This document shows, one piece after another, positions 43,944 to 53,172 of a stretch of DNA of 64,000 nt. The notes under the pieces are model-generated. The model made no database searches. It was not told the DNA's origin and saw only the letters and a list, made by a program, of their open reading frames with translations. The position numbers were made by a program, and so were the translations under genes. Every line of letters starts with the position of its first letter. Positions within the stretch are counted from its first letter, which is position 1. Source of the DNA: Demequina salsinemoris (GTDB taxonomy: Bacteria > Actinomycetota > Actinomycetes > Actinomycetales > Demequinaceae). Where the stretch lies: assembly GCF_000974805.1 (NCBI RefSeq), contig NZ_BBQZ01000002.1, forward strand, positions 62,001 through 126,000. The letters run 5' to 3'.

Positions 43944-44815
43944 CGATTACTCCTTGCGGTGGCGGCGCCGACCCTGCCGATCACGAGCAGCAGGCCCAGG
44001 GCCAGCGCGAGCGACAGGAGGACGACGATGTAGGCGACGTACGGGTCCTGCTTCTGCACCAGGACGATCGCGGTCTGTAGATTGGTGCGGCTCAGCAGCG
44101 AGGCGACGGTGAACTCGCCGAGCACCACCGCGACGGAGATGAACGATGCGGCGAGGACTCCACGCCGCAGGTTCGGCAGCAGCACGCGAAGCAGCACCGT
44201 GGGCCATGACGCGCCGAGCGTGCGCGCGGCCTCTGACAGGGTCGGCACGTCGATCGCCGAGAGGTTCGACTGGAGTGCGCGGTACGCGTAGGGAAGACAG
44301 AGGATCACGTACGCGAACGCGAGCGTCCACGAGCCGGACCCGAAGATCCGGGCGACCACGGAGTACACGGGCGCGAGCCCCACGACCATCGCGACCGCGG
44401 GGATCGTGAGGGGGAGGAGGCACACGAACTCGAGCGCCTTCTCCCATCGCGGCAGGCGCAGCCGCACCAGGATCATCGTGGGCAGCAGCAGCGCGAGCAT
44501 GAGCGCGACGGTCACTGCCGCGAGGACGAGCGAGCTGCTGATGCCGTCCCACAGGGGGCCGCCCGCGTCGACCTCGCCGCTGAGGAGCTCGGCCCAATGA
44601 CGGAACGTGATGCCGCCCTCGAGGCCTCCCTTGATGGTGAAGTGGAAGAGCGCGACCAGGGGCAGGCCCAGGAACACGGCCCCCAGCATCAGGATCGTCC
44701 ACCGCGTGACGGGACTCGGCGCGATGCGTGCCGGCGTGCGCAGGCGTGCTTCGGCACCAGGACGGGCCGGCGGCGGCGACGTCCGGACAGGGGGTCGGTC
44801 GGTGCGCACGCTCAT
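43940..44815 (-). CDS. ABC transporter permease (second)
   Basis: A 291-residue permease with about six membrane segments after a 35-residue Arg/Pro-rich N-terminus. The transporter signature is TLSEAARTLGASWPTVLLRVLLPNLRRG. It pairs with the permease encoded immediately before it, the two sharing an ATGA overlap, and with the solute-binding lipoprotein at the head of the operon. This is the usual four-gene importer of the polyamine/iron/2-aminoethylphosphonate kind. Confidence 0.88.
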   Translation of the reverse strand: MSVRTDRPPVRTSPPPARPGAEARLRTPARIAPSPVTRWTILMLGAVFLGLPLVALFHFTIKGGLEGGITFRHWAELLSGEVDAGGPLWDGISSSLVLAAVTVALMLALLLPTMILVRLRLPRWEKALEFVCLLPLTIPAVAMVVGLAPVYSVVARIFGSGSWTLAFAYVILCLPYAYRALQSNLSAIDVPTLSEAARTLGASWPTVLLRVLLPNLRRGVLAASFISVAVVLGEFTVASLLSRTNLQTAIVLVQKQDPYVAYIVVLLSLALALGLLLVIGRVGAATARSNR

Positions 44816-45693
44816 CGACGCCACCTCGAGGCGCGGCGATCGAGCGCCGCATACAGGGCCATGACGGCCGCCATGATGGCGATCATCGCGAGCGCGAGCG
44901 CTCCCGCGAGGTTCGCGTGACCCAGCACCGTCTCCGAGGAGAGGGCGGCACGGATCTGCAGCGGGATGATCTGCGAGCCCTGGCTGATGAGCGCGGCGGC
45001 CGTGCCGTAGGCGGAGAACGCGTTCGCGAACAGCAGGAGCGCTGCACCGATGAGGCTCGGCGCGAGCACGGGAAGTCCGACGCGACGCCAGTACGTCGCC
45101 CGACCGCCACCGAGGATCGCGTTCGCCTCGGCCCACTCGGGGCGGAGCGCGTCGAGCGCGGGCAGGAAGACGATCACCATGAGCGGCAGCTGGAACGCCA
45201 CGTACGGGGCGATGAGCCCCGGCATCTCGTAGATCCACGCGCCCGAGGCGTACAGGTCGAACCCGAAGGTGTCCTGAAGCCAGACTGTGACGAGCCCGCT
45301 GAGGCCGAAGGCCGCGATGTACGCGAACGCGAGCGGAACTCCTGCGAACTGTGCGAGCACGCCGCTCGCCGCGTCCACGAAGGTGCGAAGCCGACTCTCC
45401 GGGCCCACGCCGATGAGGGCGTAGCAGATCGCCGCGCCTCCGATCGTTCCCAGCGCGGCCGTGAGCGCCGCGAGCCAGACCGAGTTGCCGAGGGTCTTGA
45501 GGATCACCGGGTCGCCGAGCGCGATGAGGTTGTCGGCCGTGAGGTGGCCGTCCGCATCGTAGAGGCCGCTGCCGACGGCGAGCACGGTGGGGACGGCGAG
45601 GAAGAGGAAGGTGAACGCCCCGAAGGGGAGCAGCCCGAGGGCCGCTCCCCTCCGAGGGTGCGCATCAGCTGACAGCGGCGGCCCACTTGTCAC
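44812..45693 (-). CDS. ABC transporter permease (first)
   Basis: A 293-residue permease with about six membrane segments; ANAILGGGRATYWRRVGLPVLAPSLIGA is the cytoplasmic signature loop. I chose the GTG at 45693, which overlaps the end of the binding-protein gene by 29 nt; no ATG gives a sensible N-terminus. Part of the four-gene importer operon. Confidence 0.85.
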   Translation of the reverse strand: MTSGPPLSADAHPRRGAALGLLPFGAFTFLFLAVPTVLAVGSGLYDADGHLTADNLIALGDPVILKTLGNSVWLAALTAALGTIGGAAICYALIGVGPESRLRTFVDAASGVLAQFAGVPLAFAYIAAFGLSGLVTVWLQDTFGFDLYASGAWIYEMPGLIAPYVAFQLPLMVIVFLPALDALRPEWAEANAILGGGRATYWRRVGLPVLAPSLIGAALLLFANAFSAYGTAAALISQGSQIIPLQIRAALSSETVLGHANLAGALALAMIAIMAAVMALYAALDRRASRWRR

Positions 45694-46819
45694 CGAGCAG
45701 CGTCGCCGCGGCGTCGCTCTGCTCCGCGGTGGGCACGAAGGTCTCGGCAGGGACCTCCGGCAGCGCGTCCCACAGGTCCTGGTCGAGAGTGCCGGCCTCG
45801 GACATCGCCTCCGCGCGCACGGGGCGGGCGCCACCCGCGAGCCACAGGTTCTGGACCTCGTCGGAGTACAGGAACTCCTCCCACAGGCGAGCGGCGGCCG
45901 GGTGCGGCGCGTCGACGTTCACGGCCTGGTTGTAGTACGACGCGTAGCCGAAGTCGGGCAGCACCACGATCTCCCAGTTGCGCTCGCCCTCCATGGCGGC
46001 CTTGTTCGCGGCCTGGAGGTAGTCCCAGTCGAAGTCGACGGGGACCTCGCCCGACGCGATGAGCGCCGAGGTCACGTCCACCTGGAGGAAGTTGCCCGCG
46101 GCGCTCAGCTCCTCGAAGAAGTCGACCCCCGACTGGAAGTCGTCGAGCGATCCGCCGTTCTGGAGGGTCGCGAGGCCGACCGCGGCGAAGGCCGCACCGG
46201 CCTGCGTCGGGTCACCGTTGATCGCCACCGAGCCCTTGTACGCCTCGCCGAGCAGATCCTCGAGGGAGGTCACGGCGGGCACGGCATCGGGGTCGTAGCC
46301 GACAGCCATGTAGCCGCCGTAGTCGCCCACGTACAGGCCGGTGGACTCCTTGAGGCTGTCGTCGATGTCGTCCCAGCCGGCGACCTGGTAGGGCGCGAAC
46401 TGGTCGAGGCTCGACAGCGCGACCGCGAGGCCGAGGTCGAAGACGTCGGGCGCGGTGTCCTGGCCAGCGAGGTCCTCGGCGGCAGCGATCTCATCCGCGG
46501 ACGACCCGTCGGGCTGGGCCTCGTTGACCGTGATCTCGGGGTACTTCTCCTTGAACGCGTCGATGATCTCGCCGTAGTTCGCCCAGTCGTGGGGAAGGGC
46601 GATGACGTTGAGCTCGCCCTCGGCGATCGCCGCGGCCTCGAGCTCCTCCATGGAGCCGAAGTCGGCGAGCGAGGTCGCGGTGGCGGCGTCGACGCCCCCC
46701 GCTGCCTCCGCGCTGCCCGACGCCGACGAGCCGTCGGTGGCGTCGGCGTCGCCGGAGCACCCGGCGAGGGCGAGGACGGCGAGCGACGCCGCCCCGATGA
46801 TGAAGTGCTTGCGTGCCAT
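45665..46819 (-). CDS. ABC transporter solute-binding lipoprotein
   Basis: A 384-residue extracellular binding protein. Signal and lipobox LAVLALAGC end near residue 21; a Ser/Gly/Ala-rich linker follows. LNVIALPHDWANYGEIIDAFKEKYPEITV and AAFAAVGLATLQNGGSLDDFQSGVDFFEEL match the family-1 binding proteins of polyamine and Fe(III) importers. The ATG at 46819 is preceded by GGAGGAGA. It heads the operon; the 233-bp gap 46820-47052 upstream holds its promoter and no gene I can see. Confidence 0.9.
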   Translation of the reverse strand: MARKHFIIGAASLAVLALAGCSGDADATDGSSASGSAEAAGGVDAATATSLADFGSMEELEAAAIAEGELNVIALPHDWANYGEIIDAFKEKYPEITVNEAQPDGSSADEIAAAEDLAGQDTAPDVFDLGLAVALSSLDQFAPYQVAGWDDIDDSLKESTGLYVGDYGGYMAVGYDPDAVPAVTSLEDLLGEAYKGSVAINGDPTQAGAAFAAVGLATLQNGGSLDDFQSGVDFFEELSAAGNFLQVDVTSALIASGEVPVDFDWDYLQAANKAAMEGERNWEIVVLPDFGYASYYNQAVNVDAPHPAAARLWEEFLYSDEVQNLWLAGGARPVRAEAMSEAGTLDQDLWDALPEVPAETFVPTAEQSDAAATLLGDKWAAAVS

Positions 46820-47052
46820 GGTCTCCTCCATGTCCGATGCGCGGCGGGCGGTTCGGGCCGTCGCGCAGGAGGAGACGTGAGTTCCCCCTGGTCAGGGACC
46901 GTAGGGCGGCTGAGTGACGTTCAGGTGTCCGAATTGTGTGCCTTTCATGGCGCTTGAGTGTGGAGTCGGTTGCCAGATCGTGAACAGATGGTGGCGCGGT
47001 GGCTCGAGCGTCGGTGCGGCGGCCTGTCAGCCGCGCGAGGGACAATGGGGCC

Positions 47053-47784
47053 GTGCCCCTCTACCGTGACGACGCCATCGTCCTGCGCACCCACAAGCTG
47101 GGTGAGGCGGACCGCATCGTCACGATGCTGACCCGGCACCACGGCAAGGTGCGTGCCGTCGCCAAGGGGGTGCGGCGGACGTCGTCCCGGCTGGGCGCCC
47201 GGGTGGAGCCGTTCATGCTCGTCGACGTCCAGCTCTACGAGGGGCGCAACCTCGACATCGTGAGCCAGGTGGAGACGCGTGAGCCCTACGCGCGCCGCAT
47301 CGCCGAGGACTACTCGCTGTACACCGCCGCGACCGCGATGGTGGAGACCGCGGACAAGCTCGTCGACCATGAGAGGGAGCCCGCGTACCCCCAGTACCGG
47401 CTGCTGCACGGCGCGCTCGGTGCCCTGAGCCGCCGCGAGCACGACGCGGGGCTCGTGCTCGACTCGTTCCTCCTGCGCTCGCTCGCGATCGCGGGCTACG
47501 CCCCGAGCTTCGACGACTGCGCCTCGTGCGGCGCGCCGGGGCCGCACAGGGCCTTCGCGATCGCCGAGGGCGGAGCGGTGTGCGAGGACTGCCGGCCCTC
47601 CGGCTCGGCCGCGCCCTCGCCCGAGACGTTCACCCTGCTCTCCTCCCTGCTCGAGGGGGAGTGGGTGGTCGCGGACGCGTCGGAGGACCGCGCTCGCCGC
47701 GACGCCGCGGGCCTGATCGCCGCATACGCGCAGTACCACCTCGAACGCAAGGTCCGCTCGCTGGGCCTGGTCGACCGGGCCTGA
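47053..47784 (+). CDS. recO: DNA repair protein RecO
   Basis: A 243-residue RecO for recombinational repair by RecF-type loading of RecA. The OB-fold N-terminus is [42 protein letters not shown], and the zinc site is CASCG with CEDC near residues 157-185. The GTG start is preceded at 6 nt by GACAAT (47041-47046), possibly a -10 box of a leaderless message. It is placed between leuA and uppS as usual, with a short insertion of other genes. Confidence 0.94.
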   Translation: MPLYRDDAIVLRTHKLGEADRIVTMLTRHHGKVRAVAKGVRRTSSRLGARVEPFMLVDVQLYEGRNLDIVSQVETREPYARRIAEDYSLYTAATAMVETADKLVDHEREPAYPQYRLLHGALGALSRREHDAGLVLDSFLLRSLAIAGYAPSFDDCASCGAPGPHRAFAIAEGGAVCEDCRPSGSAAPSPETFTLLSSLLEGEWVVADASEDRARRDAAGLIAAYAQYHLERKVRSLGLVDRA

Positions 47785-47859
47785 CCCGCATCGTCCCTGT
47801 CCCTGATCGATCGCCTCTAGTCTGGACGCGTTGTCCGCTCACCTGCCAGGGAGGTCCCG

Positions 47860-48549
47860 ATGCGACCCACCGTGATCTTCGACTTCGACGGCACGCTCGC
47901 GCTCGGCGACGGACCGATCGAGGCCTACGCGAGAGGCGTGGCCGAGGCCGCACGCGTGCCCGAGATCGCGGATGCGGGCCTCGAGGCGCTCGCGCGATTC
48001 GCCGCGGGCGAGAGCGAGGCGATCGACGGGTACGACGCCGTGCGGGCGGCCGCGGTCGCGCTCGGCGCCGACGACGAGGCGTTGTCGGCCGGATACCTGG
48101 CCAGTCGCAGAGTCCTGGCCACGGACGATGCGCCCATCTCCGCCCCCGCGGGCCTCGCCGACCTCCTCGCTCGCCTGAGCGAGCACGCGGAGCTCGTCCT
48201 CGTCACCAACTCACCCGACATCCGCATCGACGAGGCGCTCGAGGCGCTCGGCGCGACCGCCATCACCAGGAAGGTGTGCTCGGCGCGCAAGCCCGCAGGG
48301 CTCGCCGCCGTGGTCGAGGACGCGCTGGCCACGGGCCCGGTGCTCAGCGTCGGCGACATCTACGTCAACGACCTCGAGCCCGCGGCCGCGCGTGGCGCCG
48401 CGACCGCGCTCGTGGGCTCCACCTGGAAGAAGTGGGCAGCCGTCGTGACCATGGCGGCGGCGACCCTGCCCGAGCTCTACGCCCGCATCGAGGCGTGGGT
48501 CGCGGGCGAGTCGACGGGCGTCGCCACCTCGCGCGGCTCGCAGGAGTAG
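47860..48549 (+). CDS. HAD family hydrolase
   Basis: A 229-residue HAD phosphatase. Motif I is [14 protein letters not shown], motif [11 protein letters not shown], then ARKPAGL with the lysine and [14 protein letters not shown] as motif IV. The substrate is unknown. GGGAGGTCCCG precedes the ATG. It lies between recO and uppS. Confidence 0.88.
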   Translation: MRPTVIFDFDGTLALGDGPIEAYARGVAEAARVPEIADAGLEALARFAAGESEAIDGYDAVRAAAVALGADDEALSAGYLASRRVLATDDAPISAPAGLADLLARLSEHAELVLVTNSPDIRIDEALEALGATAITRKVCSARKPAGLAAVVEDALATGPVLSVGDIYVNDLEPAAARGAATALVGSTWKKWAAVVTMAAATLPELYARIEAWVAGESTGVATSRGSQE

Positions 48550-48559
48550 GCGCCCCCCC

Positions 48560-48585
48560 GCATCGTCCCTGCCCCCGCATCGTCC
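48560..48585. repeat. Pair of GCATCGTCC words before uppS
   Basis: GCATCGTCC at 48560-48568 and 48577-48585, 17 nt apart, in the 58-bp gap before uppS. The second ends 10 nt before the TAGGCT -10 box (48595-48600) of uppS. Confidence 0.7.
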
Positions 48586-48607
48586 GCGCGCCAGTAGGCT
48601 GACGCAG

Positions 48608-49366
48608 GTGAGTCCGACGAAGCCCTTCCCCCACGCAGGCGGAGCGACGCCGCCGGACCTGCCCAAGGACGCCGTGCCGAAGCACGTGGCCGTCGTCATG
48701 GACGGCAACGGCCGCTGGGCCAAGGAGCGCGGCCTTCCGCGCACCGAGGGGCACACCAGGGGAGAGGCGTCGCTGCTGGACGTGGTCGCGGGCGCGATCG
48801 AGGTCGGCGTCGAGCACATCAGCGCCTACGCGTTCAGCACGGAGAACTGGAAGCGCAGCCCCGACGAGGTCCGCTTCCTCATGGGCTTCAACCGCGACGT
48901 GATCCGTCGCCGCCGCGATGAGATGCACTCGTGGGGCGTGCGCGTGCGCTGGGCCGGCCGGCGTCCGCGCCTGTGGAAGTCGGTCATCACCGAGCTCGAG
49001 AAGGCCGAGGAGCTCACGAAGGACAACACGGTCCTCACCCTCACGATGTGCGTGAACTACGGGGGCCGCGCGGAGATCGCCGATGCGGCCAAGGAGATCG
49101 CTCGCAAGGTCGCCAGGGGAGAGCTCAACCCCGAGAAGATCACCGAGGCGACGCTCGCCGCGCACCTGGACGAGCCGGACATGCCCGACGTGGACCTGTT
49201 CTGGCGGTCCTCCGGCGAGCAGCGGTCGAGCAACTTCCTGCCGTGGCAGGCCGCCTACGCCGAGTACGTGTTCTCCGACGTGCTGTGGCCCGACGTGGAC
49301 CGCACGCACCTGTGGGCGGCTATCGAGGAGTACGCGCGTCGGAACCGGCGCTTCGGCGCTGCATAG
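48608..49366 (+). CDS. uppS: Polyprenyl diphosphate synthase (cis-prenyltransferase)
   Basis: A 252-residue cis-prenyltransferase making the long-chain polyprenyl phosphate carrier of cell wall synthesis. [23 protein letters not shown] holds the substrate aspartate, [10 protein letters not shown] the following motif and [23 protein letters not shown] the diphosphate site. TAGGCT stands 7 nt before the GTG at 48608, so the message is probably leaderless. Its 3' end overlaps the convergent VTT/DedA-like gene by 47 bp. Confidence 0.94.
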   Translation: MSPTKPFPHAGGATPPDLPKDAVPKHVAVVMDGNGRWAKERGLPRTEGHTRGEASLLDVVAGAIEVGVEHISAYAFSTENWKRSPDEVRFLMGFNRDVIRRRRDEMHSWGVRVRWAGRRPRLWKSVITELEKAEELTKDNTVLTLTMCVNYGGRAEIADAAKEIARKVARGELNPEKITEATLAAHLDEPDMPDVDLFWRSSGEQRSSNFLPWQAAYAEYVFSDVLWPDVDRTHLWAAIEEYARRNRRFGAA

Positions 49367-49847
49367 CCTTGCGCAGCGAGGTCAGCCCCCATGCGACGGC
49401 GACGACGCCCACGACGACCCCCACGCCGAGCAGCGGCGAGCGCGCGAACGCGCTCATGAGGCTCAGCCCGAGGAACGAGTAGACGACCGCCCACGCGACG
49501 CAGCCGGGGATCATCGCGGCCGTGTAGAGGTCCCAGCGCATGCGCGTGTAGCCGGCCGCGGCGTTCACCATCGTCTGGAACCCGATCGTGAGGAACGACA
49601 GCGGCACTCCAACGAAGCCCCAGCGGTCCAGGAAGCGCTGCGCGCGCTCCCACGAGGGACCCGACAGGTGGCTCGCGAAGCGCGCGCGGCGACCGTGGAC
49701 CTCGTCGTGAGCGGCGACCTCGGCCCCCCTGCGCACCCAGCGGCCAGCCCAGTACGTCGCCTGCGCGCGCAGCAGGACCACGCAGAAGAGGAACAGGAAG
49801 AGCCCGAGCCAGGGGCCGTCGGAGACGAACGACGGCACTCCCGCCAT
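49320..49847 (-). CDS. DedA/VTT-like membrane protein
   Basis: A 175-residue membrane protein with about four hydrophobic segments. [17 protein letters not shown], a [43 protein letters not shown] core and the GLSLMSAFA segment fit the VTT (DedA) domain. Members are implicated in lipid transport. It is the last gene of the znu operon, overlapping zur by 1 nt (TGATG). The coding ends overlap uppS on the other strand. Confidence 0.75.
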   Translation of the reverse strand: MAGVPSFVSDGPWLGLFLFLFCVVLLRAQATYWAGRWVRRGAEVAAHDEVHGRRARFASHLSGPSWERAQRFLDRWGFVGVPLSFLTIGFQTMVNAAAGYTRMRWDLYTAAMIPGCVAWAVVYSFLGLSLMSAFARSPLLGVGVVVGVVAVAWGLTSLRKAMQRRSAGSDARTPR

Positions 49848-50269
49848 CAGCCGCTCGCCTTCGCGCCGCTAACCTTCGTGCAGTCCGCGCAGACGCCGAT
49901 GAGCTCGACCGTGTGGTCGACATCGGTGTAGCCGTGCTGCGCCGCGATCCGGTTCGTCACCGACTCCAGGTCGGGGATGTCGATGTCGACGGCCGCCCCG
50001 CAGTTGCGGCAGCGAAGGTGGTGGTGATGCACCTCGGGCTGCTCGCAGCGGCGGTACAGGGTCTCCCCGGAGGCGGTCACGACGGTGTCGACGTCGCCCG
50101 ACTCCGCGAAGTGCTGGAGGCTCCGGTACACCGTCGCGAGACCGATCGAGGCGCCGTCGTGACGCAGATGATCGTGCCAGTCCTGCGCCGAGCGGAAGCC
50201 GCCGCCGTCCAGTGCGTCGAGGATGGCCTGGCGCTGGCGAGTCATGCGGGGGCGGGTGACCTCGGTCAT
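49847..50269 (-). CDS. zur: Zinc uptake regulator (Fur family)
   Basis: A 140-residue Fur-family repressor. The DNA-binding domain is RPRMTRQRQAILDALDGGGFRSAQDWHDHLRHDGASIGLATVYRSLQHFAESG; the metal site has HHHHLRCRNCG and CADC. Being in the znuACB operon with a Zur-like box upstream, it is most likely Zur. It overlaps znuB by 4 nt. Confidence 0.92.
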   Translation of the reverse strand: MTEVTRPRMTRQRQAILDALDGGGFRSAQDWHDHLRHDGASIGLATVYRSLQHFAESGDVDTVVTASGETLYRRCEQPEVHHHHLRCRNCGAAVDIDIPDLESVTNRIAAQHGYTDVDHTVELIGVCADCTKVSGAKASG

Positions 50270-51114
50270 GCGGGGGTCCTCCGGAGGCGGGTCAGTGAGG
50301 TGATCAGGCCCACGGCGGCGTAGAGCACGACGCCGAGGACGACGATCAGCGCGCCGGGGCTGAGGTCGTAGAAGAGGGTGATCCACACGCCCGTGAGCGT
50401 GAGCACCGTGCCGATGGCCATCGCGAGACGCATCGTGCGCGAGAACGAGCGGGTGATCTGCTGGGCGATCGCCACAGGCAGGATCATGAGCGCGCTCACG
50501 AGCAGCACGCCGACCACGCGCATCGACACCGTGATGGTGACCGCGGCGAGGACCGCCACGACCATGTTGAGCGCGTTCACCGGCAGTCCCGTCGACTGGG
50601 CGAACTCCTGATCGTGCGTGACCGAGAACAGCGCGCTGCGCAGCCCGATGCCGATGATCAGGATGACGGAGCCCATGCCGACCGTCCACCACACGTCGGC
50701 CCACGTCACCGTCGAGATCGAGCCGAAGAGGTAGCCGAGCAGGTTGGCGTTCGAGCCTCCCGCGAGCGAGATGAGCAGCACGCCGCTCGCGATGCCGCCG
50801 TAGAAGAGGACGGCCATGACGATGTCGGCGGCGGCTCCCTTGGAGCGCAGCCGCTCGATCGTGACCGCGCCTGCCACCGCGAAGATCACCGCGCCGGGGA
50901 TCGCCCACGCGTCCTGCTTCGCGAGCCCTGCGGCGGAGCCGGCGAGCCAGCCCGCCGCGACACCGGCGAGGGCCACGTGGCCGATGCCGTCGCCGAGCAG
51001 CGCCATGCGGCGCTGCACGAGGTACGTGCCGACGACCGGCGCGGTGATGCCGACGAGGAGCCCGACGAGCAGGATGCGCTGGACCAGGGGATCGGTGAGG
51101 AGCTCGATGATCAT
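50266..51114 (-). CDS. znuB: Zinc ABC transporter permease
   Basis: A 282-residue ABC-3 family permease with about eight membrane segments; GTYLVQRRMALLGDGIGHVALAGVAAGW is the signature start of the family. It forms the channel of the zinc importer with ZnuC. It overlaps znuC by 4 nt at its start. Confidence 0.92.
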   Translation of the reverse strand: MIIELLTDPLVQRILLVGLLVGITAPVVGTYLVQRRMALLGDGIGHVALAGVAAGWLAGSAAGLAKQDAWAIPGAVIFAVAGAVTIERLRSKGAAADIVMAVLFYGGIASGVLLISLAGGSNANLLGYLFGSISTVTWADVWWTVGMGSVILIIGIGLRSALFSVTHDQEFAQSTGLPVNALNMVVAVLAAVTITVSMRVVGVLLVSALMILPVAIAQQITRSFSRTMRLAMAIGTVLTLTGVWITLFYDLSPGALIVVLGVVLYAAVGLITSLTRLRRTPA

Positions 51115-51935
51115 GCGCCCGGCACCTCCATCGAGATCGTGGGGTCGTCCCGGCGCTGGTCGTCGTGCGGATGGTCGTGATCGTGACCCGGCAGCGCGTG
51201 AACGCCCATGTCCTTCGGCGGCGGGCCGTCGTAGGTGACGCAGCCCGCGTCGAGCACCACGGCGCGATCGATGTGGCGGGCGACGGCGCCGAGCTCGTGA
51301 AGGACGACGACGATCGCGACGCCGTGCGCCTTGAGGTGACCGAGCGTGTGCGCGAACTGCACCTGGGAGCTCAGGTCCACGCCCGCCATCGGCTCGTCGA
51401 GGATCATGAGGTCCGGCTTGCGGACGAGCGCCCGCGCGATGAGGATGCGCTGCTGCTGCCCGCCGGAGAGTCGCGAGACGTCGCGTCCGGCGAGGTCCTC
51501 GACGCCGACCTCGCGCAGGGCCTCCTTCGCGAGGGCCTTGGCGTTCCTGGGCGGAAGCAGGCCGCCGAGGCGTCCTCGGCGTGAGGCGGTGCCGGAGCCG
51601 AGCAGTCCCGAGATGACCACCTCGCCGGCGGTCGCGGAGACTCCGCCGCCAACCGAGATGCGCTGGGGTACGTAGCCCAGGCGAGCGCGGCTCCTAGCGT
51701 CCGCGGGCTGGCCGAAGATCGAGATCGTGCCTCCCGACGCTGGGATCGCGCCGACGACCGTGCGGACGAAGGTCGACTTGCCGGAGCCGTTGCCGCCGAG
51801 CAGTGCGACCACCTCGCCGGCGTGCGCCTGCATCGAGACGCCGTGCAGGATCTCGTTGCCCTGAAGGGACACGTGAACCCCCGCCGCGTCGAGCGCGGCG
51901 GGGGTGTCGGTGCTGATGAGGTCAGGAGCAGCCAA
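51111..51935 (-). CDS. znuC: Zinc ABC transporter ATP-binding protein
   Basis: A 274-residue ATPase: Walker A LLGGNGSGKSTFVRTVVG, signature LSGGQQQRILIARAL, Walker B LMILDEPMAGVD, then the H-loop VVLHELGA. The tail (ALPGHDHDHPHDDQRRDD) is rich in His and Asp, a possible zinc-binding extension. It overlaps znuA by 14 nt. Confidence 0.92.
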   Translation of the reverse strand: MAAPDLISTDTPAALDAAGVHVSLQGNEILHGVSMQAHAGEVVALLGGNGSGKSTFVRTVVGAIPASGGTISIFGQPADARSRARLGYVPQRISVGGGVSATAGEVVISGLLGSGTASRRGRLGGLLPPRNAKALAKEALREVGVEDLAGRDVSRLSGGQQQRILIARALVRKPDLMILDEPMAGVDLSSQVQFAHTLGHLKAHGVAIVVVLHELGAVARHIDRAVVLDAGCVTYDGPPPKDMGVHALPGHDHDHPHDDQRRDDPTISMEVPGA

Positions 51936-52866
51936 GCGCGGACCTCAGGGTCTCGAGGTTGGTGTTCATGACATCAATGTAGTCCTCGCCGTCCGCCACG
52001 GTCTCGATCGGGCTGAGGACGGTCGTGGTGACGCCGGCATCGTCCGCGAGGGACTTCGCGACGTTCGCCGAGACCGCGTCCTCGGTGAAGACCGTGGTCG
52101 TGCCCGTCTCCTCGACGAGGTCGCGCAGCTCGCGCAGACGAGCGGGCGACGGCTCGGTCTCGGGGTCGATCCCCGCGATCGACTCCTGCGTCAGGCCGTA
52201 GGCGGCTGCGAGATAGGCGAAGGCGGAGTGGCTCGTGACGATCGTGGTGCGCTCGCACTGCGCGAGGCCCTCCGTGTAGTCGGCGTCGAGCTGCTCGAGC
52301 TCGGCATCCAGCGACTCTGCGTTCGCGGTGTACGTGTCGGCGTTGTCGGGGTCGATCTCGGCGAACGCGTCCGCGACGGCGTCCGCGTACTCGGCGAGGA
52401 GCGTCGGGTCGAGCCAGAAGTGCGGGTCCACGTCGCCGTGGGCGTGGTCCTCATCCTCGTCCTCGTCGGCGTGCTCCTCGTCGGTCTCGTCCGATGCCTC
52501 CATGAGCGTGACGACGTCCGCGACGTCGAGACCGGTCACGCCGGTCGAGTCGATCGCGTCGTCAACGGCGGCCTGGAAGTCATGGAGGTAGAGCACCAGG
52601 CCCGCCTTGCTGAGGCTCCGCACGGTGGCGGGGGACAGCTCGAGGTCGTGCGGCTCGACGCCGGGCTGCGCGAGCGGCAGGACATCGATGAGGTCGCCGC
52701 CCACCTGCTCGGCCACGAACTGGAGTGGGTAGAAGGACGCGGCGATGATGGGCAGGTCCGAGTCGGACGATGCGTTCGCCGAGGCGCTGGTCGAGGTCGA
52801 GCAGGCGCTGAGCAGCAGCGCCGAGGAGGCGACGGCGGCGAGCGCGGCGGAGGAACGGGTCTTCAT
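51922..52866 (-). CDS. znuA: Zinc-binding lipoprotein
   Basis: A 314-residue cluster A-I metal-binding protein. The lipobox is LLLSAC near residue 22. Metal-site regions are GVEPHDLELSPATV, an acidic histidine loop DEEHADEDEDEDHAHGD and DPHFWLDP, then TSHSAFAYLAAAYGL. It captures zinc at the surface for ZnuBC. The ATG at 52866 lies 20 bp from the Zur box. The unconserved NASSDSD after the lipobox is coded over a GGACGATGC word. Confidence 0.92.
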   Translation of the reverse strand: MKTRSSAALAAVASSALLLSACSTSTSASANASSDSDLPIIAASFYPLQFVAEQVGGDLIDVLPLAQPGVEPHDLELSPATVRSLSKAGLVLYLHDFQAAVDDAIDSTGVTGLDVADVVTLMEASDETDEEHADEDEDEDHAHGDVDPHFWLDPTLLAEYADAVADAFAEIDPDNADTYTANAESLDAELEQLDADYTEGLAQCERTTIVTSHSAFAYLAAAYGLTQESIAGIDPETEPSPARLRELRDLVEETGTTTVFTEDAVSANVAKSLADDAGVTTTVLSPIETVADGEDYIDVMNTNLETLRSALGCS

Positions 52867-52886
52867 GGTGTCCAATCTATGGAGGG

Positions 52887-52901
52887 TGATAATCATTGTC
52901 A
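52887..52901. promoter_or_regulatory. Zur box of the znu operon
   Basis: TGATAATCATTGTCA is a near-palindrome of the type TGAnAAT-C-ATTnTCA bound by actinobacterial Zur. It lies 20 bp upstream of the znuA ATG. It implies that zinc-loaded Zur represses znuACB-zur and so itself. Confidence 0.85.
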
Positions 52902-52926
52902 AACTGGAGCGCCTGCCCGTGCCACC

Positions 52927-53118
52927 GCATCGTCCTTGCGCCGCACGTCTTGCACACAGTTCGCCCGGCACGCGGCGTGTCGCCGGGGTGACACGCCGCG
53001 TGCATTGTCATGTGTGTGGGGCACGTGCGGCGGGGGCTGCCGGGGGAGGACAGCGACGATGCGACGGTCGCCCGAGCGGTCGGGTGACCACCGCATCGTC
53101 CGCGCCATCGCATCGTCC
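52927..53118. repeat. Cluster of GCATCGTCC words in the znuA/glyS gap
   Basis: Exact copies at 52927-52935, 53093-53101 and 53110-53118 (the last two 17 nt apart), plus a near copy in the opposite direction at 53053 (CGACGATGC). The gap 52867-53172 is 306 bp; besides these it holds the Zur box, the palindrome at 52968-53003 and TAGACT (53128-53133), a likely glyS -10. Confidence 0.75.
52968..53003. repeat. Perfect 14-bp inverted repeat related to 2064-2141
   Basis: GCACGCGGCGTGTC (52968-52981) and its exact complement (52990-53003) enclose an 8-nt loop. CACACA 9 nt before and TGTGTG 7-9 nt after form weaker outer arms, the same plan as at 2064-2141, and both share GGCGTGTC/GACACGCC. Confidence 0.75.
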
Positions 53119-53172
53119 GCGCGCCGATAGACTGACGCGAGCACAGGACCCCACCCTCCGAGGAGCACCACC

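Noticed and set aside
42876..46819. Naming the importer as potABCD, phn or fbp
   Set aside because: ATPase, permeases and binding protein fit all of these classes; the sequence seen by eye does not decide the solute.
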